The notes beneath the pieces are model-generated. The model saw nothing but the letters and a program-made list of their open reading frames with translations. It was not told the origin of the DNA and searched no databases. A program made the position numbers and the translations under genes. Shown in pieces: positions 1-9,086 of a DNA stretch of 64,000 nucleotides (its first letter is position 1; each line of letters opens with the position of its first letter). This DNA is from Bacillota bacterium (GTDB taxonomy: Bacteria; Bacillota; Clostridia; Acetivibrionales; DTU013): contig JAEZMD010000012.1 of assembly GCA_023435745.1 (NCBI GenBank), positions 62,001 to 126,000 on the forward strand. Direction: 5' to 3'.

Positions 1-156
1 TGATATATTATTGTTCAGATGCCCGTTGGGGTCGATCTGATAGCTGTCCTCAATTGTCACCTCAAGAATACTTCCGCAATAAGGGCAGCGACCAGCACCC
101 GACGGTATGCTCTCACCACAAAACCCGCATTTTTTCAGCGAATTATAATCTGCCAA
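1..156 (-). CDS. Zinc-ribbon protein, partial (runs off left edge)
   Basis: Reads leftward from a TTG start at 156 and is open to the window edge (52 codons seen). A good ribosome site (GGAGG at 164-168) sits 7 nt upstream of the TTG. The N-terminus carries two cysteine pairs, CGFC near residue 10 and CPYC near residue 25, the usual layout of a short zinc ribbon. The next gene upstream on the same strand (233-661) also has a zinc ribbon, so the two probably form one transcript. Nothing more can be said about function because the rest is outside the window. Confidence 0.6.
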   Translation of the reverse strand, partial: MADYNSLKKCGFCGESIPSGAGRCPYCGSILEVTIEDSYQIDPNGHLNNNIS

Positions 157-232
157 AAAGATTCCTCCCCATTACAAGTTTTAAATACTACTATTCGCTT
201 TATAAAACAAAAAATCCTTTTTTTCGGCAGTC

Positions 233-661
233 CTATCCCTTGTCTGAATTGCTTTCCTCCCGACCGGACTCACTCTTCTCCGCAATCTCCTCCCGTTGAG
301 GTTCGTCCTGCTTTCTGCCGCATTTGTAGCAGTATTCCATCTCGATATCCAGCTCCATGCCGCAGTTGGGACAAGCTTTAATATTCTTGAGCTCCAGAAT
401 CTTTTCCCTCATATCCGCAATGCCTCCAATGATCTCATCGATCTTAAGACAGTGCTCCAGCAGCTTCTCTCCTACGATCTTGCCTTCATTATAATCTTCA
501 TAGAGCTGTTTTCCCATTTCAGAGTATATTTTTCTGATCTTTTCCTCTTCAGCATTGATGTTTATATTCAGTCTGGTAACCTCTACAACACTGCCGGATT
601 TCTTCGCAGCAGCCTTGGCCGTGTCTGTTACCTTTTTGGTTATATTGTCCAGTACCGACAC
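233..661 (-). CDS. Small zinc-ribbon protein with helical N-terminus
   Basis: About 142 residues. The first 90 residues look helical and charged; near residue 95 comes CPNCG and 14 residues later CYKCG, a CxxC-x14-CxxC zinc ribbon, followed by an acidic tail rich in E, S and K. I chose the GTG at 661 because GGAG (670-673) then lies 8 nt upstream; an ATG at 667 and GTG at 670 are in frame but too close to the ribosome site. Proteins of this shape (helical region plus zinc ribbon) are common and uncharacterised in Clostridia. It precedes another zinc-ribbon gene at 1-156. Function unknown. Confidence 0.7.
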   Translation of the reverse strand: MSVLDNITKKVTDTAKAAAKKSGSVVEVTRLNININAEEEKIRKIYSEMGKQLYEDYNEGKIVGEKLLEHCLKIDEIIGGIADMREKILELKNIKACPNCGMELDIEMEYCYKCGRKQDEPQREEIAEKSESGREESNSDKG

Positions 662-764
662 GTTCATCACTCCTTTCAGCGCAATCCTTTACATTACTAA
701 TATATTATGCCATTGCACCCTCAAATACAATAACTTTATTGATAGACCCATTTTGCCCTGTTTC

Positions 765-793
765 TTGACTAATATTAATGTGAATAATATAAT
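765..793 (+). promoter_or_regulatory. Sigma-A type promoter of gltX
   Basis: TTGACT at 765-770 and TATAAT at 788-793, separated by exactly 17 nt, about 56 nt before the gltX start. Near-consensus. Confidence 0.75.
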
Positions 794-849
794 CAAAGGA
801 AAATGTCAGCACAGAACCAATTGTCTGTAATCGAAAAGGAGAACAAAGC

Positions 850-2319
850 ATGGCCGGTGAAATCAGAACCAGATTTGCGCCCAGCCCGACAGGCTATATG
901 CATATAGGCAACCTGCGAACAGCCCTGTATGAATATCTGATTGCCAAAAGGCACGGCGGAAAATTTATACTAAGAATTGAAGATACAGATCAGGACAGGT
1001 ATGTCGAAGGAGCCACCGAGGTGATCTATAAAACCTTGAAAATGGCTGGGCTGCAGCATGATGAAGGGCCTGACATCGGCGGTCCATTCGGTCCCTATAT
1101 ACAAAGCGAACGCAAAGGCTCCTATATGGAATACGCAAAAAAGCTTATAGAGCTTGGCGGCGCATATTACTGCTTCTGCACAAAGGAACGGCTGACAGCG
1201 ATGAAGGAAGATCTCGAAAAGGCTGGAGGGGCTTATAAGTATGACAGACATTGCCTAAGCCTGAACAAACAGGAGATTGAGAGGAAGCTCGCCGCAGGAG
1301 AGTCCTTTGTCATTCGCCAGAAAATGCCCGACACCGGGAGCACCAGCTTCGAGGACGCAGTGTACGGAACAATCACCGTTGAAAACAGCGAGTTGGAGGA
1401 TCAGGTGCTGATCAAGTCCGATGGACTGCCAACATACAACTTTGCAAACGTAATCGACGACCACCTGATGCATATCACTCATGTGGTCAGAGGGAATGAA
1501 TACCTTTCCTCCGCTCCGAAGTATAACCTTCTGTATCAGGCCTTCGGCTGGGAGGTTCCGACATATGTCCATGTATCGACCATCATCAAGCCCGACGGAC
1601 ATAAGATGTCGAAGCGAAACGGCGATCCCTCCTTTGAGGACCTGGTCTCACAAGGGTATCTGGTGGAGGCGGTAATCAATTATGTCGCACTGCTCGGCTG
1701 GAGCCCGGGAGCCACACAGGAAATATTCTCTTTGAATGAGCTGGAGCAGGCTTTTGACATCCACGGCATCAGCAAATCCCCTGCCGTATTTGATGTCAAC
1801 AAGCTGAACTGGATGAACGGCGAATATATCCGTAAAATGACGCCGGAGCAATTTAATGCTGTCGCGGAGACTTATTATTCCAAGGCTCTGCACGATTCGG
1901 GCATCAGCATTGCCAAGGTCAGCAAGCTTTTGCAGCCAAGAACCGAAATACTGACAGAAATACCGGCCAAGATCAATTTTCTTGAGGAACTGCCTCAATA
2001 CGATATCGCCTTGTATGAGCATAAGAAAATGAAAACAGATACGGAAAATTCACTGACAGCACTTGAGGCAGTTCTCCCCGTGCTGGAAAACATAGACAGG
2101 TGGGAAAATGACACGCTTTACAACACTGTTGTGGAGCTGGCTCAAAAGCTTGGCGTAAAAAACAGCCGGCTGCTGTGGCCGATACGCACAGCCCTCTCCG
2201 GAAAGGATGTCACACCCGGCGGAGCGACAGAGCTGGCCGATATCCTCGGCAAACAAGAATCTCTTAGAAGAATCCGGATTGGGATCGAAAAGTTAAGCGG
2301 CAAGGCAATGGTACAGTGA
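850..2319 (+). CDS. gltX: Glutamate--tRNA ligase
   Basis: 489 residues, normal for bacterial GluRS. It charges tRNA-Glu with glutamate in the cytoplasm. The class I signature is plain: the HIGH motif appears as HIGN in FAPSPTGYMHIGN near residue 18, and KMSKR follows near residue 250 (KPDGHKMSKRNGD). RIEDTD near residue 42 is the usual glutamate-site stretch. ATG at 850 is preceded by GGAG with an 8-nt gap and a strong promoter at 765-793. glnS follows after 83 nt, so the two ligases for glutamate and glutamine probably share a transcript. Because a true GlnRS is encoded next door, this GluRS may be discriminating, but that cannot be read from the sequence alone. Confidence 0.97.
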   Translation: MAGEIRTRFAPSPTGYMHIGNLRTALYEYLIAKRHGGKFILRIEDTDQDRYVEGATEVIYKTLKMAGLQHDEGPDIGGPFGPYIQSERKGSYMEYAKKLIELGGAYYCFCTKERLTAMKEDLEKAGGAYKYDRHCLSLNKQEIERKLAAGESFVIRQKMPDTGSTSFEDAVYGTITVENSELEDQVLIKSDGLPTYNFANVIDDHLMHITHVVRGNEYLSSAPKYNLLYQAFGWEVPTYVHVSTIIKPDGHKMSKRNGDPSFEDLVSQGYLVEAVINYVALLGWSPGATQEIFSLNELEQAFDIHGISKSPAVFDVNKLNWMNGEYIRKMTPEQFNAVAETYYSKALHDSGISIAKVSKLLQPRTEILTEIPAKINFLEELPQYDIALYEHKKMKTDTENSLTALEAVLPVLENIDRWENDTLYNTVVELAQKLGVKNSRLLWPIRTALSGKDVTPGGATELADILGKQESLRRIRIGIEKLSGKAMVQ

Positions 2320-2402
2320 ACGGAAAACTGTGAACAGAGAAAAGAGAAAAGGTACAAAGAAAAGCGTACAAAGAGTACAAAAAACATAGCGGAGGAATTG
2401 AC

Positions 2403-4103
2403 ATGGCTAACGAAATAACGAATAATACAGCAGCGGATATCAGTTCAAATTTCATATACGACTTTATAAATGAAGACATCTTCAGCGGAAAGGTTGACAG
2501 GAACGCCATCACTACGCGTTTTCCCCCAGAGCCTAACGGCTATCTGCATATCGGACATGCAAAGGCGCTTTGCATCGACTTTTTAACCGCACAGAAATTC
2601 AACGGCCGCTGTAACCTTCGCTATGACGATACCAATCCCATTAAGGAAAATGTCGAATATGCCCAATCCATGCAGGAAGACATCAAGTGGCTTGGCTTCC
2701 AGTGGGACGCCCTGTATTATGCCTCCGACTATTTTGACATTATGTATGAATGTGCCGTCAGACTAATTAAAAACGGCCTTGCCTATGTATGCGACCTTAG
2801 CGCCGAGGAAATCCGGCAGTACAGAGGCACTCTTACTGAACCCGGTAAAGAAAGCCCTTATAGGAACCGTTCTGTAGAAGAAAATCTGGATCTGCTTGAA
2901 AGGATGAAGGCCGGTGAATTCGCCGAAGGCTCCAGAGTACTCCGTGCAAAGATCGATATGGCCTCACCGAATATTAACATGAGAGATCCTGTCATTTACC
3001 GCATCATGCGGGTGGAGCATTACCGCATCGGCGACAAATGGTGCATTTACCCCATGTATGACTTTGCACACCCTATTGAGGATATGATTGAAAATATCAC
3101 CCACTCCCTCTGTTCTCTGGAGTATGAGGATCACAGGCCGCTGTACGATTGGGTTGTGGACAATGCTGGCCTCGATGCAAGACCGCGCCAGATAGAGTTT
3201 GCACGCCTGAACCTTGCATACACCATGATGAGCAAGAGAAAGCTGCTCCAATTGGTCAACGAGAAGATCGTGTCAGGTTGGGATGACCCCAGGATGCCCA
3301 CATTATCCGGTCTGAGAAGAAGAGGCTACACGCCCGCTGCCATCAGGGATTTCTGTGACCGGATCGGTGTTGCCAAAACCAACAGTATGGTGGATTATGC
3401 ATTGCTGGAGCATTGCGCCCGTGAAGATATGAATGCAGACGCGCCAAGAATTATGGCCGTTCTGCGCCCGTTGAAGATCATTATTGATAATTATCCCGAT
3501 GGTCAGGTGGAATGGTTCGATGTTGAAAACAACCCGGAGAATCCGGATATGGGCACAAGGAAGGTTCCCTTCTCCCGCGAGCTTTACATCGAGCAGGATG
3601 ATTTTATGGAAAATCCTCCAAACAAATACTTCAGGCTCTACCCCGGCAATGAGGTTCGCCTGAAAAACACCTATTTCATTAAATGTGAGCGTATCGTCAA
3701 GGATGCCGCAGGAAATATCACCGAGCTCCATTGCACTTATGACCCTGCATCAAGGGGCGGCAACTCGCCGGACGGGCGCAAGGTCAAAGGAACTCTGCAC
3801 TGGGTATCGGCCTCTCATGCGCTCAACGCCGAGGTGCGGCTGTATGACCACCTCTTCACGGAGCCGGATCCCGGCGCTGCCGAAGACCTGCACTTCATCC
3901 TCAACCCCACGTCTCTTGAGGTGCTGACCGACTGCAAGGTGGAACCGAGTCTTGCCTCTACGAAACCGGGCGATCATTACCAGTTCCTGCGCATGGGCTA
4001 CTTCTGCACCGACCTGGACTCAACGCCTGATAAGCTTGTTTTCAACAGAACCGTCGGGCTAAAGGATTCATGGGGCAAGGAAATGAAGAAAGGGACTGTA
4101 TAA
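2403..4103 (+). CDS. glnS: Glutamine--tRNA ligase
   Basis: 566 residues, typical of bacterial GlnRS. It attaches glutamine directly to tRNA-Gln. The N-terminal catalytic domain shows FPPEPNGYLHIGHAK (HIGH intact) near residue 40 and the MSKRK form of the KMSKS loop near residue 280; the C-terminal half is the beta-barrel anticodon-binding region ending with KDSW near residue 555. A GGAGG-like site (GCGGAGG) lies about 8 nt upstream of the ATG. Many Clostridia rely on GatCAB amidation; a GlnRS placed directly after gltX means direct charging is available here. A hairpin follows at 4184-4213. Confidence 0.97.
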   Translation: MANEITNNTAADISSNFIYDFINEDIFSGKVDRNAITTRFPPEPNGYLHIGHAKALCIDFLTAQKFNGRCNLRYDDTNPIKENVEYAQSMQEDIKWLGFQWDALYYASDYFDIMYECAVRLIKNGLAYVCDLSAEEIRQYRGTLTEPGKESPYRNRSVEENLDLLERMKAGEFAEGSRVLRAKIDMASPNINMRDPVIYRIMRVEHYRIGDKWCIYPMYDFAHPIEDMIENITHSLCSLEYEDHRPLYDWVVDNAGLDARPRQIEFARLNLAYTMMSKRKLLQLVNEKIVSGWDDPRMPTLSGLRRRGYTPAAIRDFCDRIGVAKTNSMVDYALLEHCAREDMNADAPRIMAVLRPLKIIIDNYPDGQVEWFDVENNPENPDMGTRKVPFSRELYIEQDDFMENPPNKYFRLYPGNEVRLKNTYFIKCERIVKDAAGNITELHCTYDPASRGGNSPDGRKVKGTLHWVSASHALNAEVRLYDHLFTEPDPGAAEDLHFILNPTSLEVLTDCKVEPSLASTKPGDHYQFLRMGYFCTDLDSTPDKLVFNRTVGLKDSWGKEMKKGTV

Positions 4104-4183
4104 ATGAAGCACTCCAGACATTTCTCAATCCTTCATAGTTCCGCTGAAAACAGAATTCTCACAAAAATTCCGAAGTAAAAGAT

Positions 4184-4213
4184 GCCCTGCTGGACTTTGT
4201 ATTCTAGCAGGGC
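4184..4213. terminator. Hairpin between convergent glnS and the secreted-protein gene
   Basis: GCCCTGCT (4184-4191) pairs with AGCAGGGC (4206-4213). The following bases are A/T rich but not a pure T run on either strand, so it may act weakly in both directions. Confidence 0.5.
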
Positions 4214-4323
4214 TGGAAAATATTTTAATTGTGCGAAAGCATTGTTAATAAAGCAATATACCAAAATTCACTGGTTACTGAATCGAAATCTATATATAAA
4301 TAACATTAATCAAGACTAACAAA

Positions 4324-4947
4324 CTATCTATAATCAGTTCCACCCATAGAAAAATAATCACCTTGCTCTGTAATTCCCGTCACAGTTACAATAGCAACAT
4401 CGATAGTATACCCTCCCGCAGAGAAGGTTTCTGACAAAGAACCAAATTTTGATAATCCTCCCAGCACTCTTTGTGTATTTAATACCGGACCATAAGAACT
4501 ATTAATAAGTATAACATCTGCTTCCATGTTATAAACATTGAGTATTCCCATATTTAATACGGTAAGTTTCCAAGTATAATCAGATAAATATGTCCCTGTT
4601 AAAACAAGAATTCCTGCAGGAACTGATGTACTTGAAGAACTTGTGACATTTTCGGATTGTAGGGCATTCTCTTGGGATTGTAGGGCACTACCTTCCATTG
4701 GAATAATTGCGAATATTTTATCAACATCTACACCATATTGTTCAAATAATGGTCTATATTCATTATAATTATTAATATCAAATCTTGGTAGCTGTGAAAT
4801 ATCAATATTAACAATCTGAACATTACTTCCTGTATTAACTGGTTTCATATCACCTGCATACACAGGAATACTTATGGTAAAAAATATACAAAGAGTCAAA
4901 AGAACACTAAATAACTTAATCGTTTTAATTTTCATATGCATTCTCAT
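4324..4947 (-). CDS. Secreted protein of unknown function
   Basis: 207 residues with a clear signal peptide: basic start, then a hydrophobic stretch ending at PVYAG near residue 32. The mature part has a short serine-rich linker holding two copies of an ALQS-E-N motif, matching a duplicated 13-nt DNA repeat (GATTGTAGGGCA-type, about 4655-4690), and a C-terminal region of alternating hydrophobic residues suggesting a beta-sandwich of roughly 100 residues. No family recognised. Three closely spaced ATGs (4947, 4941, 4935) compete and no good ribosome site picks one. The gene is visibly more AT-rich than glnS and lies beside another unknown gene of similar composition. Confidence 0.6.
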   Translation of the reverse strand: MRMHMKIKTIKLFSVLLTLCIFFTISIPVYAGDMKPVNTGSNVQIVNIDISQLPRFDINNYNEYRPLFEQYGVDVDKIFAIIPMEGSALQSQENALQSENVTSSSSTSVPAGILVLTGTYLSDYTWKLTVLNMGILNVYNMEADVILINSSYGPVLNTQRVLGGLSKFGSLSETFSAGGYTIDVAIVTVTGITEQGDYFSMGGTDYR

Positions 4948-4983
4948 CCAAAATACAAGTAACCCAACATAATTTGAATATTT

Positions 4984-5412
4984 TTATATTGGTGTATCAA
5001 CCCAATTAACAGTTGGTACTAACTCCTCTCTAACTGTGCTAGTGCAAACATAGCAAAGCAAATTATAAATAGAATCCGGATCATTTGTTCTAATGTAATA
5101 CAGTAGTTCTTTTGCTAATGTTAGTTCAAATAATTCCGACTCAGAAACCAGTGAATTTCGGCATATTGCTTTATTAAATTCTAATTCAATAATAAATTTA
5201 AATATAGAAGTATCAACCCCATCACATATAAGATCTACCGCAGTCTGTAAAATCTGTTTTGAACCAACAAAGTTTGTTTTTATATGATTTTCAGGAATAT
5301 TCCCCCATAAACACCCCTTTTTCCGGAATGTTTTTATTATGAAAATTACAGAACTAAATAAATCTTTATATGTATCACTTTTTGGTATTGCACGATAATA
5401 CGTTATTCTCAT
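4984..5412 (-). CDS. Hypothetical protein
   Basis: 142 residues, no signal peptide or membrane segment, mixed helical character, three cysteines in the first half and two near the C-terminus. I do not recognise the family. A very strong ribosome site (AAGGAGG) abuts the ATG with no gap, which is unusual; an ATA codon 6 nt further in would be ideally spaced, so the true start may be non-canonical. A promoter-like pair is at 5528-5555. The gene shares low GC with 4324-4947 downstream and may be co-transcribed with it. Confidence 0.5.
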   Translation of the reverse strand: MRITYYRAIPKSDTYKDLFSSVIFIIKTFRKKGCLWGNIPENHIKTNFVGSKQILQTAVDLICDGVDTSIFKFIIELEFNKAICRNSLVSESELFELTLAKELLYYIRTNDPDSIYNLLCYVCTSTVREELVPTVNWVDTPI

Positions 5413-5527
5413 CCTCCTTTTTATTAAGCTATAAACTCATTTTTCTAAGGATACAAATTGCTTCATATCAAAATCTATCTGTAGATTGAACTTAACCACC
5501 TCATTTCATCCATTAATCACCTTTATT

Positions 5528-5555
5528 TGTATAATTTAAATGCTTATAGTATCAA
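5528..5555 (-). promoter_or_regulatory. Possible promoter for the 5412 gene
   Basis: Reading leftward, TTGATA (5550-5555) and TATACA (5528-5533) are separated by 16 nt, about 115 nt before the gene start. Confidence 0.4.
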
Positions 5556-5569
5556 ATAACTTTATAACC

Positions 5570-5955
5570 AAATCATACCATAAAATCTATCGCCTGTCTA
5601 TTGTTGTTGCAAAAAATATCTATAAAAGTGTCTATATGTCAGTTGACAAGTTAAATTCTACCCCTGTGTTTAATTTTCACCATAACACTCGTGGATGTCA
5701 AGGGCGGGTAGTTTTTGCCCGTTCATCACAGGGGAAGCCGGAGACCCTTTACACCCATTGTACACATATCCTTTTGTCCTGTTCCGATACTTTCGTTACC
5801 CCAAAAGAGTATATTGAAATAGTGTTACACTTCCGCCAAGCGATGCGGCTTTTGTATCACGTCCCAGTTCAACAAGATCATATTTTTGCCAGCCAATTTG
5901 AATTACAAAATACTCTTCAGAATTTATGCGCGTAAGGCTTCTTTCATTATAGACA
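5570..5955. other. Intergenic stretch without a recognisable gene
   Basis: About 390 bases between the 5412 gene and ligA. An open frame of 131 codons exists on the plus strand (5540-5935) but has no ribosome site and reads like non-coding sequence. On the minus strand a 47-codon open stretch ends near 5813 (contains GWQKYDLVELG) and could be the relic of a longer gene; I could not assign it. A small inverted repeat CGGG/CCCG lies near 5704-5720. Confidence 0.35.
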
Positions 5956-5959
5956 TCGA

Positions 5960-7918
5960 CTACCCAAACATTTCAATAAACTGATCCTCTGAAATGATAG
6001 GAATACCGAGCTCTTTGGCTTTTTTGTTCTTTGATGAATCCGACTCGATGTCGTTGTTTACAAGGTAGCTTGTCTTCTTTGACACTGAACCTGTAACAGA
6101 CCCGTTCTGGCTTTCGACATAAGCTGTGAATTCATCACGGTTTTTAAATTTATTAACATCACCTGTGATTACAAAGGTAAGACCTGAGCATCTACCGGCG
6201 GAAGAAGTATTCATTTCGACCTTTTCGATCGATACTTCTTTGAGTAATGCTTCAAACACGGCCTTGTTGTCCGAGGCTTGATACCATTCAATGATGGAAT
6301 TTGACTTTTCAGGCCCAATTCCATCAATATCATCAAACCCTTCCCCGGCGGATAGTCTGCCGACAAATTCATCAAATCCAATTGCTCCGGTAATCTTCTT
6401 CCCTGCATCCGTACCGATCATGGGAATACACAACGAATAGATAAAGTTGACAGGATGGACTTTCCTGCTCTTCTCTATTGCATTTATCATGTTGTTACAG
6501 GATTTTTCGCCGAAGCCTTCCATTTTCATTATTTCGTCCATATGCTCTTTAATATGATAGATGTCGGCAAATTTAGAAATATAGCCTTTATTGATAAACT
6601 TAAGTATCGTCTGAATGGATAGCCCATCAATATCCATGCCTGATTTACTGACAAAACGCGTAAATTTCTTTACATGCTTTGCCGTACAGTCCGGATTTTT
6701 ACAATGCAGCGTCTTTGTATTGCTTTGGCTGATTCTGATTTCAGTCTCGGCGTGACACACCGGGCATTCGCTTGGTATTTCAAACATACCCTCAGTTTTC
6801 TTTACAGAAATCACTTTTGGTATGATTTTATTGCTTTTAATGACCTCCAGGACGGTATTCGTCCTCCCTATACCGAGACGCTCCATTTCGCTGATATTGC
6901 ACAGGGACGCCCTTGTCACGGTTGTTCCCTCCAGCTTTACCGGCTTGAATACCGCAATAGGAGATATTGTAGAAACGGCACAGGACCATTCTATATACTC
7001 AAGCTCGGTTTGTGCCGACTCGTCCTGCCACTTGAAGGCCAGGCCCGCTCTTGTGGCATGGTGAGCGGTAATACTGCCCGTAGCTGCATATTCGGTATCG
7101 TCAAAGCAAATGACAAGCCCGTCAACGGGATTATCCATCTCACCGTTCTCAACCCTTTTAGTCCATTTATTGACAATATCCGGAAGATTATCTGCTGTTG
7201 CAGGCTCTCTGTCTATTGCGGCGAATCCGAGCTTTTGAAGATAATCCATCCTTTCTCCCCAGGATTTGATGTCGTGATCGATATGAACAAGAGTGAACGC
7301 ATTGAAATGAATGTGTCTTTCCTTCACCTTTTCGGGATCATCAAGATTAAGCGAGCCCGCCGCCAAATTACGAGGGTTTGCATACTTCCCATCGTCATCC
7401 TCAATGGTATCGTTGATCAGCTCAAAATCCTTATATGAGATCGTCGCTTCGCCGCGAACAACCAAATGGCCTTTATAGCTGATTGATAAAGGAAATCCCT
7501 TTATAGCGCTTTTCAAAAATGTGATATTGGTTCCGATCGAGCCATTACCTCTCGTAAGAATTTTTGTGAGCTTTCCGTTATCGTAGGTTAACACCAGTGT
7601 TGAACCGTCAAGCTTCCAGGTGACCCAGACAGGTCTGTTCTCCGCCCATTTCTGCAAATCTGCAACCTTTTTGGTTTTAGCTAATGAAAGGGTGGGAAAC
7701 TCATGCGGTTCCTTCTCCCCGTTGTTTTCCTGAAATCCTACGCTCTGGGTTGGACTGTCAGGCAGGACAAATCCTGTTTCAGCTTCCAAAGACACCAATT
7801 CATCGTACATGGCATCCCATTCATAATTGGACATAATTTCTTCCTGTCCGTTATAATACACCTCGGAAGCTTTGTTTAATTTTGAAACAAGCTCTTCTAT
7901 CCTTTTGTTTGTGTCCAT
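5960..7918 (-). CDS. ligA: NAD-dependent DNA ligase, divergent type
   Basis: 652 residues. It seals nicks using NAD+. The adenylation lysine is K102 in WKLDGS; the LigA marks IMSNYEWDAMYDEL (domain Ia), SPTQSVG, PRNLAAGSL and NKIIPKV are present. The zinc finger shows CPVC and CKNPDC, helix-hairpin-helix segments follow, and a BRCT domain ends the protein (about 570-652). Several motifs differ from housekeeping LigA: TRGNGSIGTNIT in place of TRGDGxxGEDVT, and HHATRAGLAFKW in place of the usual KYP-type motif. This divergent type recurs in Clostridia beside a standard LigA. GGAG lies 7 nt before the ATG. Whether the genome has a second ligase cannot be seen here. Confidence 0.9.
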   Translation of the reverse strand: MDTNKRIEELVSKLNKASEVYYNGQEEIMSNYEWDAMYDELVSLEAETGFVLPDSPTQSVGFQENNGEKEPHEFPTLSLAKTKKVADLQKWAENRPVWVTWKLDGSTLVLTYDNGKLTKILTRGNGSIGTNITFLKSAIKGFPLSISYKGHLVVRGEATISYKDFELINDTIEDDDGKYANPRNLAAGSLNLDDPEKVKERHIHFNAFTLVHIDHDIKSWGERMDYLQKLGFAAIDREPATADNLPDIVNKWTKRVENGEMDNPVDGLVICFDDTEYAATGSITAHHATRAGLAFKWQDESAQTELEYIEWSCAVSTISPIAVFKPVKLEGTTVTRASLCNISEMERLGIGRTNTVLEVIKSNKIIPKVISVKKTEGMFEIPSECPVCHAETEIRISQSNTKTLHCKNPDCTAKHVKKFTRFVSKSGMDIDGLSIQTILKFINKGYISKFADIYHIKEHMDEIMKMEGFGEKSCNNMINAIEKSRKVHPVNFIYSLCIPMIGTDAGKKITGAIGFDEFVGRLSAGEGFDDIDGIGPEKSNSIIEWYQASDNKAVFEALLKEVSIEKVEMNTSSAGRCSGLTFVITGDVNKFKNRDEFTAYVESQNGSVTGSVSKKTSYLVNNDIESDSSKNKKAKELGIPIISEDQFIEMFG

Positions 7919-8022
7919 AAAATATCTCCATTTTTATTATACTTGGCCTGATTTAGTCTAACTCATTAGTATTTGCCTTATTCTATGAGAATGATCGCCA
8001 GTTCTGTAATGTTCAATGTTAT

Positions 8023-8760
8023 TTACGCCGATTGCTTCTTGCCTTTTGAAGCAGCCGGCTTTCTTGACCGGGCAGACTTCTTTGTGCCAAGAACCATGGA
8101 ATATAGGGCGATACAGGCAATCGAAAACCAGATAATCCCCCAGACCACCGCCGGAACGCCCGTCATGTTCTGAAGCTGTACCGCATCCGTCAGGGGTTGT
8201 ACCGGTTTCCAGCCGCGGAACCATTGAAGACGCAGATTGATCTGAAGCAGAATCGTGTCCACAAAGGTGTCGTATACCGCATAGGCGGCGCTGCATATTC
8301 CAAGAATGTCAATGACCCAGTCGTTAACCTTGTCGTTTCGCAGCATGTAGAGCAGCAGAATGATGCCCGCAAATATAGCTGCATAGATGATGGTAAAAAC
8401 TGAGTGTCCGTATGCTATAGAGACCCCCAGCAGCAAGATCGCAGACGCACCGAGAATATACTTTTTAAAAGCGGTTCTTTTCAGGGAGAGAATCAGAAGC
8501 GCAAACAGCACGCTGCCCAGATAGCCGCCGTTGGCGATTATAAAGGACGACAATGCATTCTTTGGAAGCGTCAGCGCATACCCGCTTTCATCCAGATTGA
8601 TCCTGAAGCCTTTGATCCCATTCCCAAATATGACAGCCATCAATGAATGGCCCATCTCATGAAGAAATACGGCAAATATCTTTAATGGCTTGATCACAAT
8701 CGTGTTCCATAGCGCAATCATCGCAATGAGGATGATCACATATCTACCCTGTTGTTTCAT
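8023..8760 (-). CDS. M50-family membrane metallopeptidase
   Basis: About 245 residues with five to six membrane segments. The zinc motif HEMGH occurs near residue 34, at the end of the first membrane segment region, as in site-2-protease-like M50 (M50B-type, SpoIVFB-like) proteins. The C-terminus is short and very basic (KKSARSRKP-type), pointing to a cytoplasmic tail. I chose the ATG at 8760 because a GGGGG ribosome site lies about 6 nt upstream; an earlier ATG at 8790 sits inside or next to a TATAAT box (8794-8799) and is unlikely. The substrate is unknown. It stands alone between ligA and the GH3 gene. Confidence 0.8.
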   Translation of the reverse strand: MKQQGRYVIILIAMIALWNTIVIKPLKIFAVFLHEMGHSLMAVIFGNGIKGFRINLDESGYALTLPKNALSSFIIANGGYLGSVLFALLILSLKRTAFKKYILGASAILLLGVSIAYGHSVFTIIYAAIFAGIILLLYMLRNDKVNDWVIDILGICSAAYAVYDTFVDTILLQINLRLQWFRGWKPVQPLTDAVQLQNMTGVPAVVWGIIWFSIACIALYSMVLGTKKSARSRKPAASKGKKQSA

Positions 8761-8963
8761 TGTAAGACCCCCATCATTAAAACCCTTCATAAATTATACG
8801 TTATTTTCAGGTCAAAAGAAAGGCTTTCCCGTTAGCTGGGCACGGTTAACGCATGAATTTAATCTTTGTCAAAATTCAGTTGGGAATTTTTCAAAGATAC
8901 GCCATACCAGCATGCATTGTGAGCAAGCAATTTTGCAGTTTACGTTGTTATTTGTTCAAAAAG

Positions 8964-8989
8964 AAAAAGATTGCCTCGACAATCTTTTT
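8964..8989 (-). terminator. Rho-independent terminator of the sugar ABC/GH3 operon
   Basis: AAAAAGATTG (8964-8973) pairs perfectly with CAATCTTTTT (8980-8989), 6-nt loop. Read leftward, the stem is followed by a T-rich run (TTTTTCTTTTTG), as expected after the GH3 stop at 9087. The rest of 8791-9086 holds no gene. Confidence 0.8.
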
Positions 8990-9086
8990 ACCTTTAATTT
9001 AATTCACGCGTTTTCCTTGGTGAGCTGGGAGATCAAAGAGTGTTTCCGGATTATGAAAAGTGAATTCAAAGCCAGGCCAGTAACAT

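Noticed and set aside
5540..5935. 131-codon plus-strand open frame
   Set aside because: No ribosome site, odd composition and no protein-like pattern; it crosses the promoter area of the leftward 5412 gene.
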